Below are positions 1-8,690 of a DNA stretch of 60,774 bases, piece by piece. Source of the DNA: Gammaproteobacteria bacterium (lineage in GTDB: Bacteria; Pseudomonadota; Gammaproteobacteria; Pseudomonadales; Azotimanducaceae); contig VXYV01000036.1 in the NCBI GenBank assembly GCA_009845835.1, positions 1-60,774 of the forward strand, read 5' to 3'. Under the pieces are notes generated by a model. The model worked only from the letters and a program-made list of their open reading frames with translations, ran no database searches and had not been told where the DNA came from. A program made the position numbers and the translations under genes. Numbering within the stretch: the first letter of the stretch is position 1; every line of letters starts with the position of its first letter.

Positions 1-319
1 GATGTCCTGTTCCCTTAGTGAATACGAACACTGCAAAGCAGGGTGTGGGCGGCTATAATCTATTGTGTGTACGAAAATTGCCACTTAAATCCTTCCCTCG
101 GCAGATTTTCGCAGAGACTTACCCACCTACACTAGAATATTCAAGTATAATTGGGTAGAGATCGGCGTTGGACCATAAGCTCACGTTTTATCTCTCAGTA
201 TCGTTTTCTTAAGGGGGGAGTGTAATTGGTAAATAAGCTAGTGGTTTGTTAAGCAATCTTATATCAACATATTGTAAGAAATGAAAAATTCCTGATCACA
301 ACGCCAGTAGAAGGAGAAA
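1..319. other. Non-coding start of window
   Basis: No coding region was found here. The stretch is AT-rich and ends with an AAGGAG ribosome binding site (311-316) for the next gene. No tRNA arm, integrase remnant or clear terminator was recognised. Confidence 0.4.
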
Positions 320-934
320 ATGACTACGAAATTTATGGAAGTAAAAGGCAGATTCATCGAAATTGCCAAAAGATACGGTTCAGAAAAGCCATGGACAATA
401 CAAGAACTATCAAACCTGCTGCGAGAAGATGAAATTTGGATCATTAATGCTATGGCGGAATTGTGCAAAGAAGGCCGGTTAAGCACATTAGAACGGCTAA
501 TCAGTCCAGATAGCTATTACAAAAAAAGAATATACGAACACAGCTACTATTATTTGACCGTAATAGACCATGCAAATCACAAAATCGTGGATGCGGATAC
601 AACTGAATCAGAAGCTATTGAGTTGGATAGTCTGGCAGACTTTCTCAATGACCCAAGTATTAGAGATGACATACCGTATTTTGAAAGAGCATTAGTACAC
701 TACGATAATAGTTGGAGTGCGTACGTATATGCTAGAGAACCACAACACCATAAAATTCATTTTCATATCCGCTGCACTGATGGCAATAAATACTCGTTAG
801 ATTTATATGGACAGCTACTTAGGAATGTGTTATTTATAAAACCTACTCTAAGAAGAAAAGTCATACGTTGGTTGGAAAATGGAGGAAGACAACAAGTTAT
901 AGATAAGTGGGACGAATTTATTAGTAGTGCCTAA
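320..934 (+). CDS. Hypothetical protein, 204 aa
   Basis: I do not recognise this protein. The first ~60 residues look like a small helical, possibly winged-helix segment (an IQELSNLL helix followed by a helix ending in KEGRLSTLERL). The middle is acidic, and the C-terminal part mixes beta-type stretches with a basic end (RRKVIRWLENGGRQQ). There is no signal peptide or membrane segment. An AAGGAG box lies only 3 bases before the chosen ATG, which is close; a second in-frame ATG at 335 would be 18 bases away. The gene stands alone in AT-rich DNA, with about 1 kb of apparently non-coding sequence after it. It may be a cargo gene of the accessory region. Coding status rests on length, start context and lack of any better frame. 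Confidence 0.6.
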   Translation: MTTKFMEVKGRFIEIAKRYGSEKPWTIQELSNLLREDEIWIINAMAELCKEGRLSTLERLISPDSYYKKRIYEHSYYYLTVIDHANHKIVDADTTESEAIELDSLADFLNDPSIRDDIPYFERALVHYDNSWSAYVYAREPQHHKIHFHIRCTDGNKYSLDLYGQLLRNVLFIKPTLRRKVIRWLENGGRQQVIDKWDEFISSA

Positions 935-1935
935 ATGGTAAAATCGTACTCTGTTTTACGTGAAAACCTCAAGTTCACTCCCTGTTAACAAAATCAGTCT
1001 GTTTCGGAGAAAATCTTAGTTAAAATCAAGTTTATTGGAGACATGTTGACTAACTGCAATTTAGCTAACGAATCTTTCTTGAACGAATGATTACCAAGTT
1101 AATTTAAATTGTATGATCGATCCTCATCATAGGTTGTCCAATACATCAATGACTATGCGAGATCGACATTGTATGATAGACTGTGTAGTATAACTAGGTC
1201 ACCTTTGTAAGACTCCCTATTTGCACTCTGTCATATTGCCCGACGAGCTTAGAACTTAGCTCCATAGTACCTCTCTTCCGAAGGGAATTAAAGTATTGAA
1301 TTACACGTTTGACGAAACAAAGTATTGCAGTACATGAGTAATGAATGGAAATTCAGGAATTGAATCCAATTTGAAATTTAACAAACAAGCAAGCTGACTC
1401 AGTTAGCTACAAGAGTTTTCCCTTCCCTTAGGACAATACACACCCTACCTTGGGATGGAGGAATGTTGATCGCTAAATTCGCCTCATCAATCTCCACTTG
1501 GAACTGTTTAATCCTCAACTTCGTCTGAGTAGAAATCTAAATTCGGAGGTACTCGCAAGAATATTGCAATACAGTGAGTTTTTGAAATTGATTTCTTCGA
1601 TTCGATAAAACGAGCGTATTACTAGATCGCCAAGAAATTCTCGGTTCTTTCCCAACGTTATTGGTAGTTTCAGGGTTTCCAAACAATTGATGCAACCTTT
1701 AGCATCAAACAAAAATTCCATTCACCACTTACCGTTTTATAGAACATTCTGACATCTTAAAGATCTGAAGATTCGTCCAAGCTCACTTCCTCAAATACGC
1801 AGCTCAACACACTCTATGAGATGAAGTAATCCTAACGTATTTGGAGTTTATTCGGTTTTTACTTACAATTGTCACAATACCAAACGGCTTAAACTATACC
1901 GTTTCCATAAATCAGTTAAACCAATGGAGGTTTTT
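935..1935. other. 1-kb gap without a supported gene
   Basis: AT-rich sequence with stops in all frames. A 68-codon open frame on the minus strand (1515-1721) has no recognisable motif and is not supported. A short direct repeat TTGTATGAT occurs near 1108 and again near 1170. No intact RNA gene or mobile element was recognised; decayed accessory DNA is a plausible reading. Confidence 0.4.
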
Positions 1936-2598
1936 GTGAAAACAAATTTTATGAATTGGGTGCGTCACCCAGCTGCTGAGAAAGCAAACCCCACGGACGA
2001 AAGTGCTATTCATAGATTACGAACATCAATGAAACGTTTTGGTTACCTTGAAGAGTTTCCAATTGTAGTAACCGAAAACGATGATTCCAACTACGAAGTC
2101 GTAGATGGGTGGCATCGACTGCGTGCTTGTCGAGATTTAGGTATAGAACCGACGCATGTTTGTGTTGACGGGACAGTCGAGGAATTGTTTGACCGTGCAG
2201 AAGCATCAAACGTGATGCGACGGCATACTAATCCTTATAAGTTGGCTGCTCGTTTTATATCTCGACACCCCGAGTTTAAAACTGTGAAAGATCGAACGAA
2301 TGCTCTTGTTGAGATAAGATTGCTCGGACCGAAAAAAGCAACCGAGTTTGAAGCTGTTTGGCGGCAAGCTAATTCCAGGGATAGAGAGGAATTTCTCTAT
2401 ACATCTTTGACTATGGCTGGATTGTCAAAAAGATTGAAAGATCGGGACAAACGATCCAAAGGGACGGCTCCATTACAGATAAACTTTGCGTTATCAGGTG
2501 TAGATGCAGCGCTGTTTCAGCAAAAATGCGAGAGTCTAAATATCCTACCACGCGAAAAGTTCCGTGAAATATGTAAAGCCTGGATTAACGATGAATAA
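1936..2598 (+). CDS. ParB/Srx-fold N-terminal domain protein
   Basis: The N-terminal ~90 residues match the ParB-like (ParB/sulfiredoxin) fold: an SMKRFGYLEEFPIVV strand-helix segment, then the diagnostic DGWHRLRACRDLGI (residues ~57-70), equivalent to the GxRRxxA nucleotide-binding box of ParB. The rest (~90-220) is helical and not recognised; no canonical ParB helix-turn-helix was identified. At ~220 aa it is shorter than chromosomal ParB (~280-300), and no parA lies next to it, so a role in chromosome segregation is unlikely. ParB-like domains of this kind occur in regulators, CTP-dependent switches and nuclease-like proteins of accessory regions. I choose the GTG at 1936 because GGAGG (1926-1930) lies exactly 5 bases before it; an upstream in-frame ATG at 1924 overlaps that site. 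The next gene starts inside the stop region, which suggests coupling. Confidence 0.75.
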   Translation: MKTNFMNWVRHPAAEKANPTDESAIHRLRTSMKRFGYLEEFPIVVTENDDSNYEVVDGWHRLRACRDLGIEPTHVCVDGTVEELFDRAEASNVMRRHTNPYKLAARFISRHPEFKTVKDRTNALVEIRLLGPKKATEFEAVWRQANSRDREEFLYTSLTMAGLSKRLKDRDKRSKGTAPLQINFALSGVDAALFQQKCESLNILPREKFREICKAWINDE

Positions 2599-3064
2599 TG
2601 ATTTCAAGAGCCGTGTACTATATCGCGGGATAAGATTAAACGAACCACTATCGTGCGAAACACAAAAAAGCCGTGGGTTAAAAAATATGGAGTTGATTAT
2701 GCCTCTACAAGAGTTGCTAGTTTGCGCTGTTGTGTTGCTTCGTTTGCCATACCGATCTGACGGCGTACTTGATCGTATGCGGAAAAACGGTGCTATGACC
2801 AAGATTGAAGGTATTGAGTGTGCCCGGATTGACAAAATAACGAGATACATGCTAAATCTTATTCCAGATCAGGTAGACAACACAAGAATGTTATTTATGC
2901 TAGGATTTTGCGAGAATACCGAATACATGATGCTCCATCATAAGACACGTTCACGGAGCTCTTGTCAGAAAATACTTATGCTTGATAAAGTTTGTGAACG
3001 TTACCAAGCAACTGTTCCACTATCTGCATTTACCAAAACCAAAAGTAATAGTGGTGTGTGTTGA
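2591..3064 (+). CDS. Hypothetical protein, possibly damaged at its 3' end
   Basis: Unrecognised protein of ~157 aa if begun at the ATG (2591) that overlaps the stop of the ParB-like gene; that overlap suggests translational coupling. It contains a hydrophobic stretch (QELLVCAVVLLRLPY) and basic, cysteine-containing regions. It stops at 3064. A second open frame (2982-3203) overlaps its end and continues with a plausible sequence (VIVVCVDVSKGQPRAFRLPP), so the reading frame may have been broken near 3000-3060 and the original protein may have reached 3203. No homologous family is recognised, so neither reading can be confirmed. The neighbour suggests a two-gene unit with the ParB-like protein. 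Confidence 0.4.
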   Translation: MNNDFKSRVLYRGIRLNEPLSCETQKSRGLKNMELIMPLQELLVCAVVLLRLPYRSDGVLDRMRKNGAMTKIEGIECARIDKITRYMLNLIPDQVDNTRMLFMLGFCENTEYMMLHHKTRSRSSCQKILMLDKVCERYQATVPLSAFTKTKSNSGVC

Positions 3065-3277
3065 TGTGTCAAAAGGTCAACCAAGAGCATTCAGGTTGCC
3101 TCCATTTCCGTATGGTATTTTATCAAATTGTAGATACCATAAATTTCTATTCAACCGCAGATTGCTAAATTGTTTTTCAAACTTTTCATTTGAGTTTCAA
3201 TAAGTAAACTCCGATACTAACCTAAACACGAAGATTCACTGTCGAAGTACTGTTACTACCATGATTGTCCGAAAATT

Positions 3278-3865
3278 GTGAGTATATTAGATCTCCTCGG
3301 TTATGTTTGGTGGTTACCGTTAGTGGGATTGCTCATATACCTAATTAAAGACTTCTTGAGTGTTTTTGCAAAGGAGTTTGCGCATACGGTTATTAGATGG
3401 TTCAAGCATAGAAAACAATTTGTTGATGCGAGCACCCCTGACTTGATAACCGACAATAGTTCACATGTAGAAACTAACACCATGTATGTTTCAATTGAAT
3501 CAGGATCAGAATCGAAGATTAAGTCGATTCTACAAACGTGTATTACATTTATTGTTCCAATAATCCTGTACTTTCTTGTTGTACTACATCCAATTGGTTT
3601 AGTAGAAGTATTCAATGCACTGAATATAACAAGTTCGATAACAATTGTCGTCGGAACTTACTCAATACTGTATCGATGGGTAGGATCCGTATTGTTAGTT
3701 CTTCAACTTGTGTCGGTTGTTTTAGTGTGGATTTTTGGTGATTTAATCAAAAGAGACAAACGAAACAAACTGGGAACAACTCAAAAAATACTGGTACACT
3801 TATATGTACTCATTTTTTCTTGTAGCATGATATCTGTTGCAATTTACCTCGATACTTATACTTAA
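3278..3865 (+). CDS. Hypothetical inner-membrane protein, 195 aa
   Basis: Small integral membrane protein of unknown function. Hydrophobic segments are seen at about residues 10-25 (WWLPLVGLLIYLI), 90-112 (ITFIVPIILYFLVVLHPIG), 118-155 (a pair of helices) and 170-192 (VLIFSCSMISVAIYL). A polar, basic stretch (~35-80) lies between the first two. It starts with GTG. Spacing to its neighbours is wide, so it is probably a single transcription unit. No transporter or enzyme motif was recognised. Confidence 0.55.
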   Translation: MSILDLLGYVWWLPLVGLLIYLIKDFLSVFAKEFAHTVIRWFKHRKQFVDASTPDLITDNSSHVETNTMYVSIESGSESKIKSILQTCITFIVPIILYFLVVLHPIGLVEVFNALNITSSITIVVGTYSILYRWVGSVLLVLQLVSVVLVWIFGDLIKRDKRNKLGTTQKILVHLYVLIFSCSMISVAIYLDTYT

Positions 3866-3931
3866 TATTATACTGATATTTTATCATTTCTTAATATTCT
3901 GCGTAGGTGTATTTTTGATTGAGATTTACAA

Positions 3932-4507
3932 ATGTTAGACAATGCGATCGTCTATGTTTTCGGTACAGACCATGACCTGCAATGTGGAGATGTGCGTCGT
4001 CAGCGGATTAGTTCAATTCACATTCAGCAGTACCAAGATGCAATTCAATCTGTAATCGAATCCAAGAAAATACGGATTATCTTTGAAGAATGGCACCCAA
4101 CAGTCAGAGAACAAACTAGTTACAACAATACACTATTGCAAACCTGGTATTCAGACACGGAATTCGCTCCGCATCACATCGATCTTAGCCGTGAGGATCG
4201 AGCCAGAATAGGTTGTTCCCGAGAGTGCATCAATATACAGATGCATTTGAAAGCGTTTTTTGACAACCAAGAACAAAGTGAATCTGTTTGTCCTAAAGAT
4301 CCTCGCAAAACTACCACGGACTGTGATTGTGAGCTTCTTGTAGATGAGATTAGAGAACGAGTTTGGGTGTCTCGTATTCGAAAAAAGAACATCTGGCCTG
4401 CCCTTCTAGTTTGCGGTTCAAATCACACGGTTAAAGTTCATGATTTATTCGGTAGATTTGGCGTGAAAAGCAATATTCTTTACCGAGATTTTGGTAAGAT
4501 TCCTTGA
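3932..4507 (+). CDS. Hypothetical protein with a TraB/Tiki-like motif pattern
   Basis: A 191-aa soluble protein. Order of notable motifs: VFGTDHDLQ near the start, IIFEEWHP (~50-57), EFAPHHIDLS with a following RARIG (~78-93), and a C-terminal RERVWVSRIRKKN followed by LLVCGSNH (~160-170). This spacing (early His, Glu pair, His-x-Asp, Arg/Glu-Trp helix, late Gly-x-x-His) resembles hypothetical proteins I associate with the TraB/Tiki/ChaN-like fold, some of whose members are metal-dependent hydrolases. That link is an inference from pattern only. Several cysteines occur (CPKD, CDC, VCG). No signal peptide. The role is unknown. Confidence 0.55.
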   Translation: MLDNAIVYVFGTDHDLQCGDVRRQRISSIHIQQYQDAIQSVIESKKIRIIFEEWHPTVREQTSYNNTLLQTWYSDTEFAPHHIDLSREDRARIGCSRECINIQMHLKAFFDNQEQSESVCPKDPRKTTTDCDCELLVDEIRERVWVSRIRKKNIWPALLVCGSNHTVKVHDLFGRFGVKSNILYRDFGKIP

Positions 4508-4859
4508 GTGACAGTATTGAAACATAAAGTTCGTATTGTTTCACATCGCAAGAAATATCTCCCATAAACCGTAGTCGATCAAGACTAGGCTTTCGTTAGC
4601 TTCCGGATGACAGAACTCTAACTTGATTCTTAGTGGTCGTGATGCTTTAAACTACTCATACTCGTCAAGTTCCCGCCCAAAACAAAGTGAGATTTCTTGT
4701 CCTAGTTCATTTCCATGAGAATTTAGTACGGTGTCTTATATGAGGATTGTGTTATGTTTTAATGCCGAAAATATATAATATAAAATCGTTTTTTGTTCAT
4801 ATCTCAGTGTAACAATAATATGGAACAAATCTGTATAAACTGTCCAAACCTTGAAAAAA
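4508..4859. other. Intergenic region before the Fic gene
   Basis: About 350 bases of AT-rich sequence with no supported gene. It probably holds the promoter of the Fic gene, but no clear -35/-10 pair or Shine-Dalgarno site was identified. Confidence 0.35.
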
Positions 4860-6014
4860 ATGGTTAGTCAATACGAAATTCGCTCTGGTAGGTATGAATA
4901 TCAAACAGAAGGATATCGTGCTTTTGTTCCCGCTTCTTTACCACCTGACCCTCCTATAAAGTTCGACGGTAAGTTACTATCAGTTCTTTCGCGAGCTGAT
5001 CAAGCCCTAGGTAATCTAAACGGCGCCATCCGAACGCTTCCGGAACCCCAACTGTTCGTATCGATGTATGTTCGACAGGAAGCTTTGCTTTCAAATCGGA
5101 TTGAAGGGACTCAAAGTTCTTTACAGGAATTGTTGGAAGCTGAAGCCCAGTTGTTCGGGAATGAACGCTACAGTGGTGCCTATGAAATTGTCAACTATAT
5201 TACGGCTACGCGGCTCGGACTCAAACAGATCGAACGCAATCCAATCACAACCCAATTAATTCAAGAGATACACCACGAACTACTACAAAACACGAGGGGA
5301 TCTCATCTGACTCCTGGTCAATTCAGAACAAACCGGGTATGGATAGGACCGGCAGACTGCCGTATTCAGGAAGCTGAATTCATTCCTCCCCCTCCCAATC
5401 AAATTGAGTTGCATATGAGAAAACTAAGTGACTTTATCGACCAAAATGACGAATTTCCTTTACTAGTGAAAGTCGCGTTAGTTCACTCTCAATTTGAGAC
5501 GATTCATCCGTTTCGCGACGGTAATGGACGTATCGGTAGATTGCTTATGACCTTAATATTGTGTAAAGCTAAAGTGCTAGAACACCCCGCGTTATATCTC
5601 TCGTGGTTTTTCAATCGTCATCGTACGACATACTACGAAAAATTGCAGTCTGTACGCGACGACGGTTCGTGGGAGGATTGGTTGATGTTCTGCTTACGCG
5701 GCATAGAAGAAGTCAGTAATCATGCTGCCACAACTGCCCAGCGTATTCTTGCCATGAGAGAAAACGATCGTAATACAATCAATGAGAATTTCGCTCGAAC
5801 TGCTGCCAATGGCCACCTCCTACTAGACAGCTTGTACGAGTTTCCTTCCACTAGTATCAATGAAGTCAAAGCATTGACAGGAATCTCATTTGCATCGGCG
5901 AAGTTACTTGTAGATCGCATGATCGACAACAGATTACTTCGGGAATACACCGGATACTCGCGAAATAAACGGTATGTTTTATTCAGGTATCTGGATTTGT
6001 TCGACAGTATGTAG
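4860..6014 (+). CDS. Fic family AMPylase-type protein, class II (N-terminal inhibitory helix)
   Basis: Fic/DOC enzymes transfer AMP or related groups to target proteins. Numbering from the ATG at 4860: a Fic N-terminal region with the inhibitory motif (S/T)xxxE(G/N) as SNRIEG (78-83), then the Fic core with the full catalytic motif HPFRDGNGRIGR (216-227), so both the catalytic His and the ATP-anchoring Arg pair are present. The C-terminal ~70 residues resemble a winged helix (INEVKALTGISFASAKLLVDRM), as in many Fic proteins of ~370-390 aa. The inhibitory motif on the same chain makes this class II, which needs no separate antitoxin; none is seen nearby. A TTG at 4851 is an alternative start. 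Family assignment is firm; the target is unknown. A weak hairpin (6030-6047, GGGTAA/TTACCC) follows the stop. Confidence 0.93.
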   Translation: MVSQYEIRSGRYEYQTEGYRAFVPASLPPDPPIKFDGKLLSVLSRADQALGNLNGAIRTLPEPQLFVSMYVRQEALLSNRIEGTQSSLQELLEAEAQLFGNERYSGAYEIVNYITATRLGLKQIERNPITTQLIQEIHHELLQNTRGSHLTPGQFRTNRVWIGPADCRIQEAEFIPPPPNQIELHMRKLSDFIDQNDEFPLLVKVALVHSQFETIHPFRDGNGRIGRLLMTLILCKAKVLEHPALYLSWFFNRHRTTYYEKLQSVRDDGSWEDWLMFCLRGIEEVSNHAATTAQRILAMRENDRNTINENFARTAANGHLLLDSLYEFPSTSINEVKALTGISFASAKLLVDRMIDNRLLREYTGYSRNKRYVLFRYLDLFDSM

Positions 6015-6506
6015 TATCCAAATTTTGATGGGTAATAAAATTTACCCTCATATTGTTCTAATTCCGATACTGTCAAGATAAGTACTGATGAAAAGCATTC
6101 CAACGTGGTAATTATCCTCCTAACTGTGGGGTTGGTTTTTGTTACCATTGTTCTCATACACAACTTCTTTAGCTTTAAAAAGGTCATCAGAAGATAGATG
6201 CGAACATCTTATAAATAGCAGACGAGTATCTTCAATCAACGTGCTGACAATGGACGAGGCGTGACACTCACATTGACAACAACGCAGCATACGATACTGC
6301 TTAAAGGCAATAGTACGAGCATGTCAAGAACGGTGAGCATCGAGTTGCACTAACCGCTTCCAATATTCTTTTCAGTACCAAATTATTCCATCCAAAATAG
6401 ACAATCGTGTTTTTCGCGTTGATTCATCTTATTATTGCTCTAATGCAATGGTGTATATAATTATAGTTGTCGGACATTAATAAGTGGCAAATAAAGAGTT
6501 CAATTC
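6015..6506. other. Intergenic stretch without a supported gene
   Basis: About 490 bases. It contains the weak hairpin GGGTAA-TAAAAT-TTACCC (6030-6047), which has no T-tract. A minus-strand open frame here is only the shadow of the Fic gene's 3' end. No RNA gene or mobile element was recognised. Confidence 0.35.
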
Positions 6507-6620
6507 ATGAAACACCTGTTTTTTATCCTCTGTTTTAGTGCAATGCTCACTACTTCCGACAGTAGAATATCTGCGGTTCCTTTAGTAAGCGTGTATCTCA
6601 GAGATAACTATACAGGATAG
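6507..6620 (+). CDS. Possible small secreted or membrane peptide, 37 aa
   Basis: Short open frame starting MKHLFFILCFSAMLTTSDS, which looks like a signal peptide or lipoprotein-type leader (basic residue, hydrophobic core, small residues), followed by only ~18 residues (ending LRDNYTG). It ends 4 bases before the DUF488 gene, so it could be its leader peptide or a chance frame. No clear ribosome binding site is present. Weak support. Confidence 0.2.
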   Translation: MKHLFFILCFSAMLTTSDSRISAVPLVSVYLRDNYTG

Positions 6621-6624
6621 CAGA

Positions 6625-7554
6625 ATGACTTCTTCCAACGAATTGTTTTTGTTTCAACGTGAAAAAAAGTTGATCGCGCTAATGTATGTGCTCGGTAAAG
6701 CTGTTTCTCGAACTGACTTGCAAAAGTTGCTGTTTCTCTTCTGTCGGCAAGAACCCGATATGGCAGAAAGACGGACTAATTCTGCAACTTACGATTTCGT
6801 ACCATACAAATACGGTGCGTTTTCGTTCACTAGTTTGCATGATCTGGGGCGACTTCAAATTAAACGAATCATCGAGATTCAAGGCGAAGATTGGCAATTA
6901 ACAACTTTCGGACGCAATTTAGCCAGTACATTTGTAACTAACCGAATAAAAGAGTTTAGCCAACGTTATGAACGGCTTAGAGGCGACAAACTCATTGCCA
7001 AAACTTATCAAAAGCATCCATTTTCAGCGATCAATTCCACAATCATTGGCCGAGTTCTCCATAATGATCCTGTCACTAGACGACGGGTACGGGAAGTCAC
7101 TCCGACACTGTCAGGTGGCGGGTTGTTCACTATTGGATACCAAGAACGTAGCTTAGAAGAGTACGTGAATCGATTAATTAAGAACAACATAAAGCTGTTA
7201 TTTGATGTGCGTCAAAACCCCGTTTCTAGAAGGTACGGATTCTCAAAAAAGGTCCTTAACAATGTGTGTTCAAGGCTAGGAATAGAGTACCAACATCTGC
7301 GGGAATTAGGAATTGAGACTCACTTACGAGACGGTATTCACGAAAAACAAACCTACGATGCGGTCTTCGAGCACTATCGGAACTTCACGCTCCCTGAAAG
7401 GCAAGACAAAATTCAAGTGATCAACAAACAATTACTTAAAGGAAACCGAATTGCTCTCACCTGTTTTGAGCGCAACCACGAGCAATGTCATCGTTCGATT
7501 TTGTCCGATTATATTAAGGATAATTTGAGTGAGTGTAAAGTTTACCACATATAA
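6625..7554 (+). CDS. DUF488 protein with an N-terminal winged-helix-like domain
   Basis: Two-part protein of 309 aa. Residues ~1-110 form a helical domain with DLQKLLFLF and YDFVPYKYGAFS, resembling the SocA/Panacea (DUF4065) type of region. Residues ~170-309 are a DUF488 domain: FTIGYQERS, then DVRQNPVSRRYGFSKKVL, an RLGIEYQHLRELGIE segment, and the C-terminal cysteine motif CFERNHEQCHRS. DUF488 proteins are widespread and poorly understood; the conserved Asp-Arg and Cys-x(n)-His residues suggest a nucleic-acid or nucleotide role, which is inference. It lies 49 bases before the frameshifted gene below; I recall the two families as frequent neighbours. It is probably part of a two-gene module. 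Confidence 0.8.
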   Translation: MTSSNELFLFQREKKLIALMYVLGKAVSRTDLQKLLFLFCRQEPDMAERRTNSATYDFVPYKYGAFSFTSLHDLGRLQIKRIIEIQGEDWQLTTFGRNLASTFVTNRIKEFSQRYERLRGDKLIAKTYQKHPFSAINSTIIGRVLHNDPVTRRRVREVTPTLSGGGLFTIGYQERSLEEYVNRLIKNNIKLLFDVRQNPVSRRYGFSKKVLNNVCSRLGIEYQHLRELGIETHLRDGIHEKQTYDAVFEHYRNFTLPERQDKIQVINKQLLKGNRIALTCFERNHEQCHRSILSDYIKDNLSECKVYHI

Positions 7555-7606
7555 GCTAAAAACGAGTTTACACCGGCGCCGTGCACCAATGTAAACAAAA
7601 AAAGTG

Positions 7607-8432
7607 ATGAAAAAAGAAAAGTTGCTGATAACCGTTAAGACGTACCCTGTCTTATCCACCAAGTATCAAGAAACGGTGTGTACTGCTGGATTACGTGAAG
7701 ACGGATCCTGGGTAAGACTTTATCCAATACCGTTTCGCTTGCTACCGGAAGAACAACAGTTCAAAAAGTATGAATGGATTGAATGCGTGTTGTATGAAAG
7801 GAAAGACGATCCACGTCCTGAATCGTTCTCTCCCACGAATGTACACGAGATCGAGACGGTGGGACACATCGATACAAGACAAAACTGGCTCGAACGTCGT
7901 ATGAAGATATTAGATAAAGCGCGAGTCTACCGAAAATTTGAACCCCTTATACAAGAAGCAAAAAAGAACCTAACTTCTCTCGCGATCTTTAAACCTACAG
8001 AACTTCTAAATTTTTATGCCAAACCAGCAGAGATGTGGAGTACTGAAAAGATACGTAAAACGCAAGCAGTTCTTCGTGAATATGATCTGTTCGATGATAA
8101 CGAATGGCGGAAAACGTACTCACTTCCAGCCAAAATTCCATACGACTTTTTCTACGAGTTTCTTGATGAAACTGGAAAACGGAGCAATCTCAAAATTCAC
8201 GACTGGGAAGCGGGTATGCTTTTTTTGGAACTGCCTCAGGGCGGAGTCGGGAGATCACGATCTAGCGCTGAAGAAAGTTAAGAAAAAATACTGGTCCAAA
8301 TTCATTGAGACAGACATTCATTTCTTTGTCGGAACCACATTACTTCATCAATATTGGGCATCGAACCCGTTTACAATCGTGGGAGTGTTCCCAATTCCAC
8401 ATAAGGCAACTAATGAATTGAAATTCGAGTAA
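7607..8432 (+). pseudogene. Conserved hypothetical partner of the DUF488 gene, frameshifted at a T-run
   Basis: The start frame (ATG 7607, or GTG 7604) runs to a stop at 8281. After codon ~205, though, the protein switches to a meaningless arginine/serine-rich tail. Removing one T from the 7-T run at 8220-8226 restores a continuous reading: GMLFWNCLR, then GDHDLALKKVKKKYW, FFVGTTLLHQYW and NPFTIVGVFPIP, to the stop at 8432 (274 aa). That downstream sequence has the look of the conserved C-terminus of a family I associate with DUF488 neighbours. So this is one gene broken by a single-base change. A sequencing error in the homopolymer, a true mutation, phase variation or programmed slippage are all possible. 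The N-terminal part includes TAGLREDGSWVRLYPIPFR, typical of this family. Function unknown. Confidence 0.75.
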
Positions 8433-8690
8433 TGTTCAAACATACTGACCCATAGATGATGTTAGCATGCTCATCAATTTTCCTCGCAAGATCTCTGAGC
8501 TGATGGAAGACCTCTTTGTTTGGGGAGATAGCTTTTGTCTACAAAGTATCACGTAACCCGTTAGTTTCAATTCCCACAAGTCAATAACGTCGACGGATAA
8601 TTACTGCTCAAGACTGCGAGTACCGGTTGAACACAAACCGAAGTTTTGATGGTCTACAATACTATATTTTGTAACGAGCCAAGATGCATT

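Noticed and set aside
1515-1721. 68-codon minus-strand gene
   Set aside because: Short, no start signal, no motif; lies in stop-rich DNA.
1936-2598. Chromosome partitioning ParB
   Set aside because: Only the N-terminal ParB-like fold is present; no parA, no recognisable helix-turn-helix and no parS-like repeats nearby.
5720-6187. 155-codon minus-strand gene
   Set aside because: Mostly the antisense shadow of the Fic gene; no motif in the remainder.
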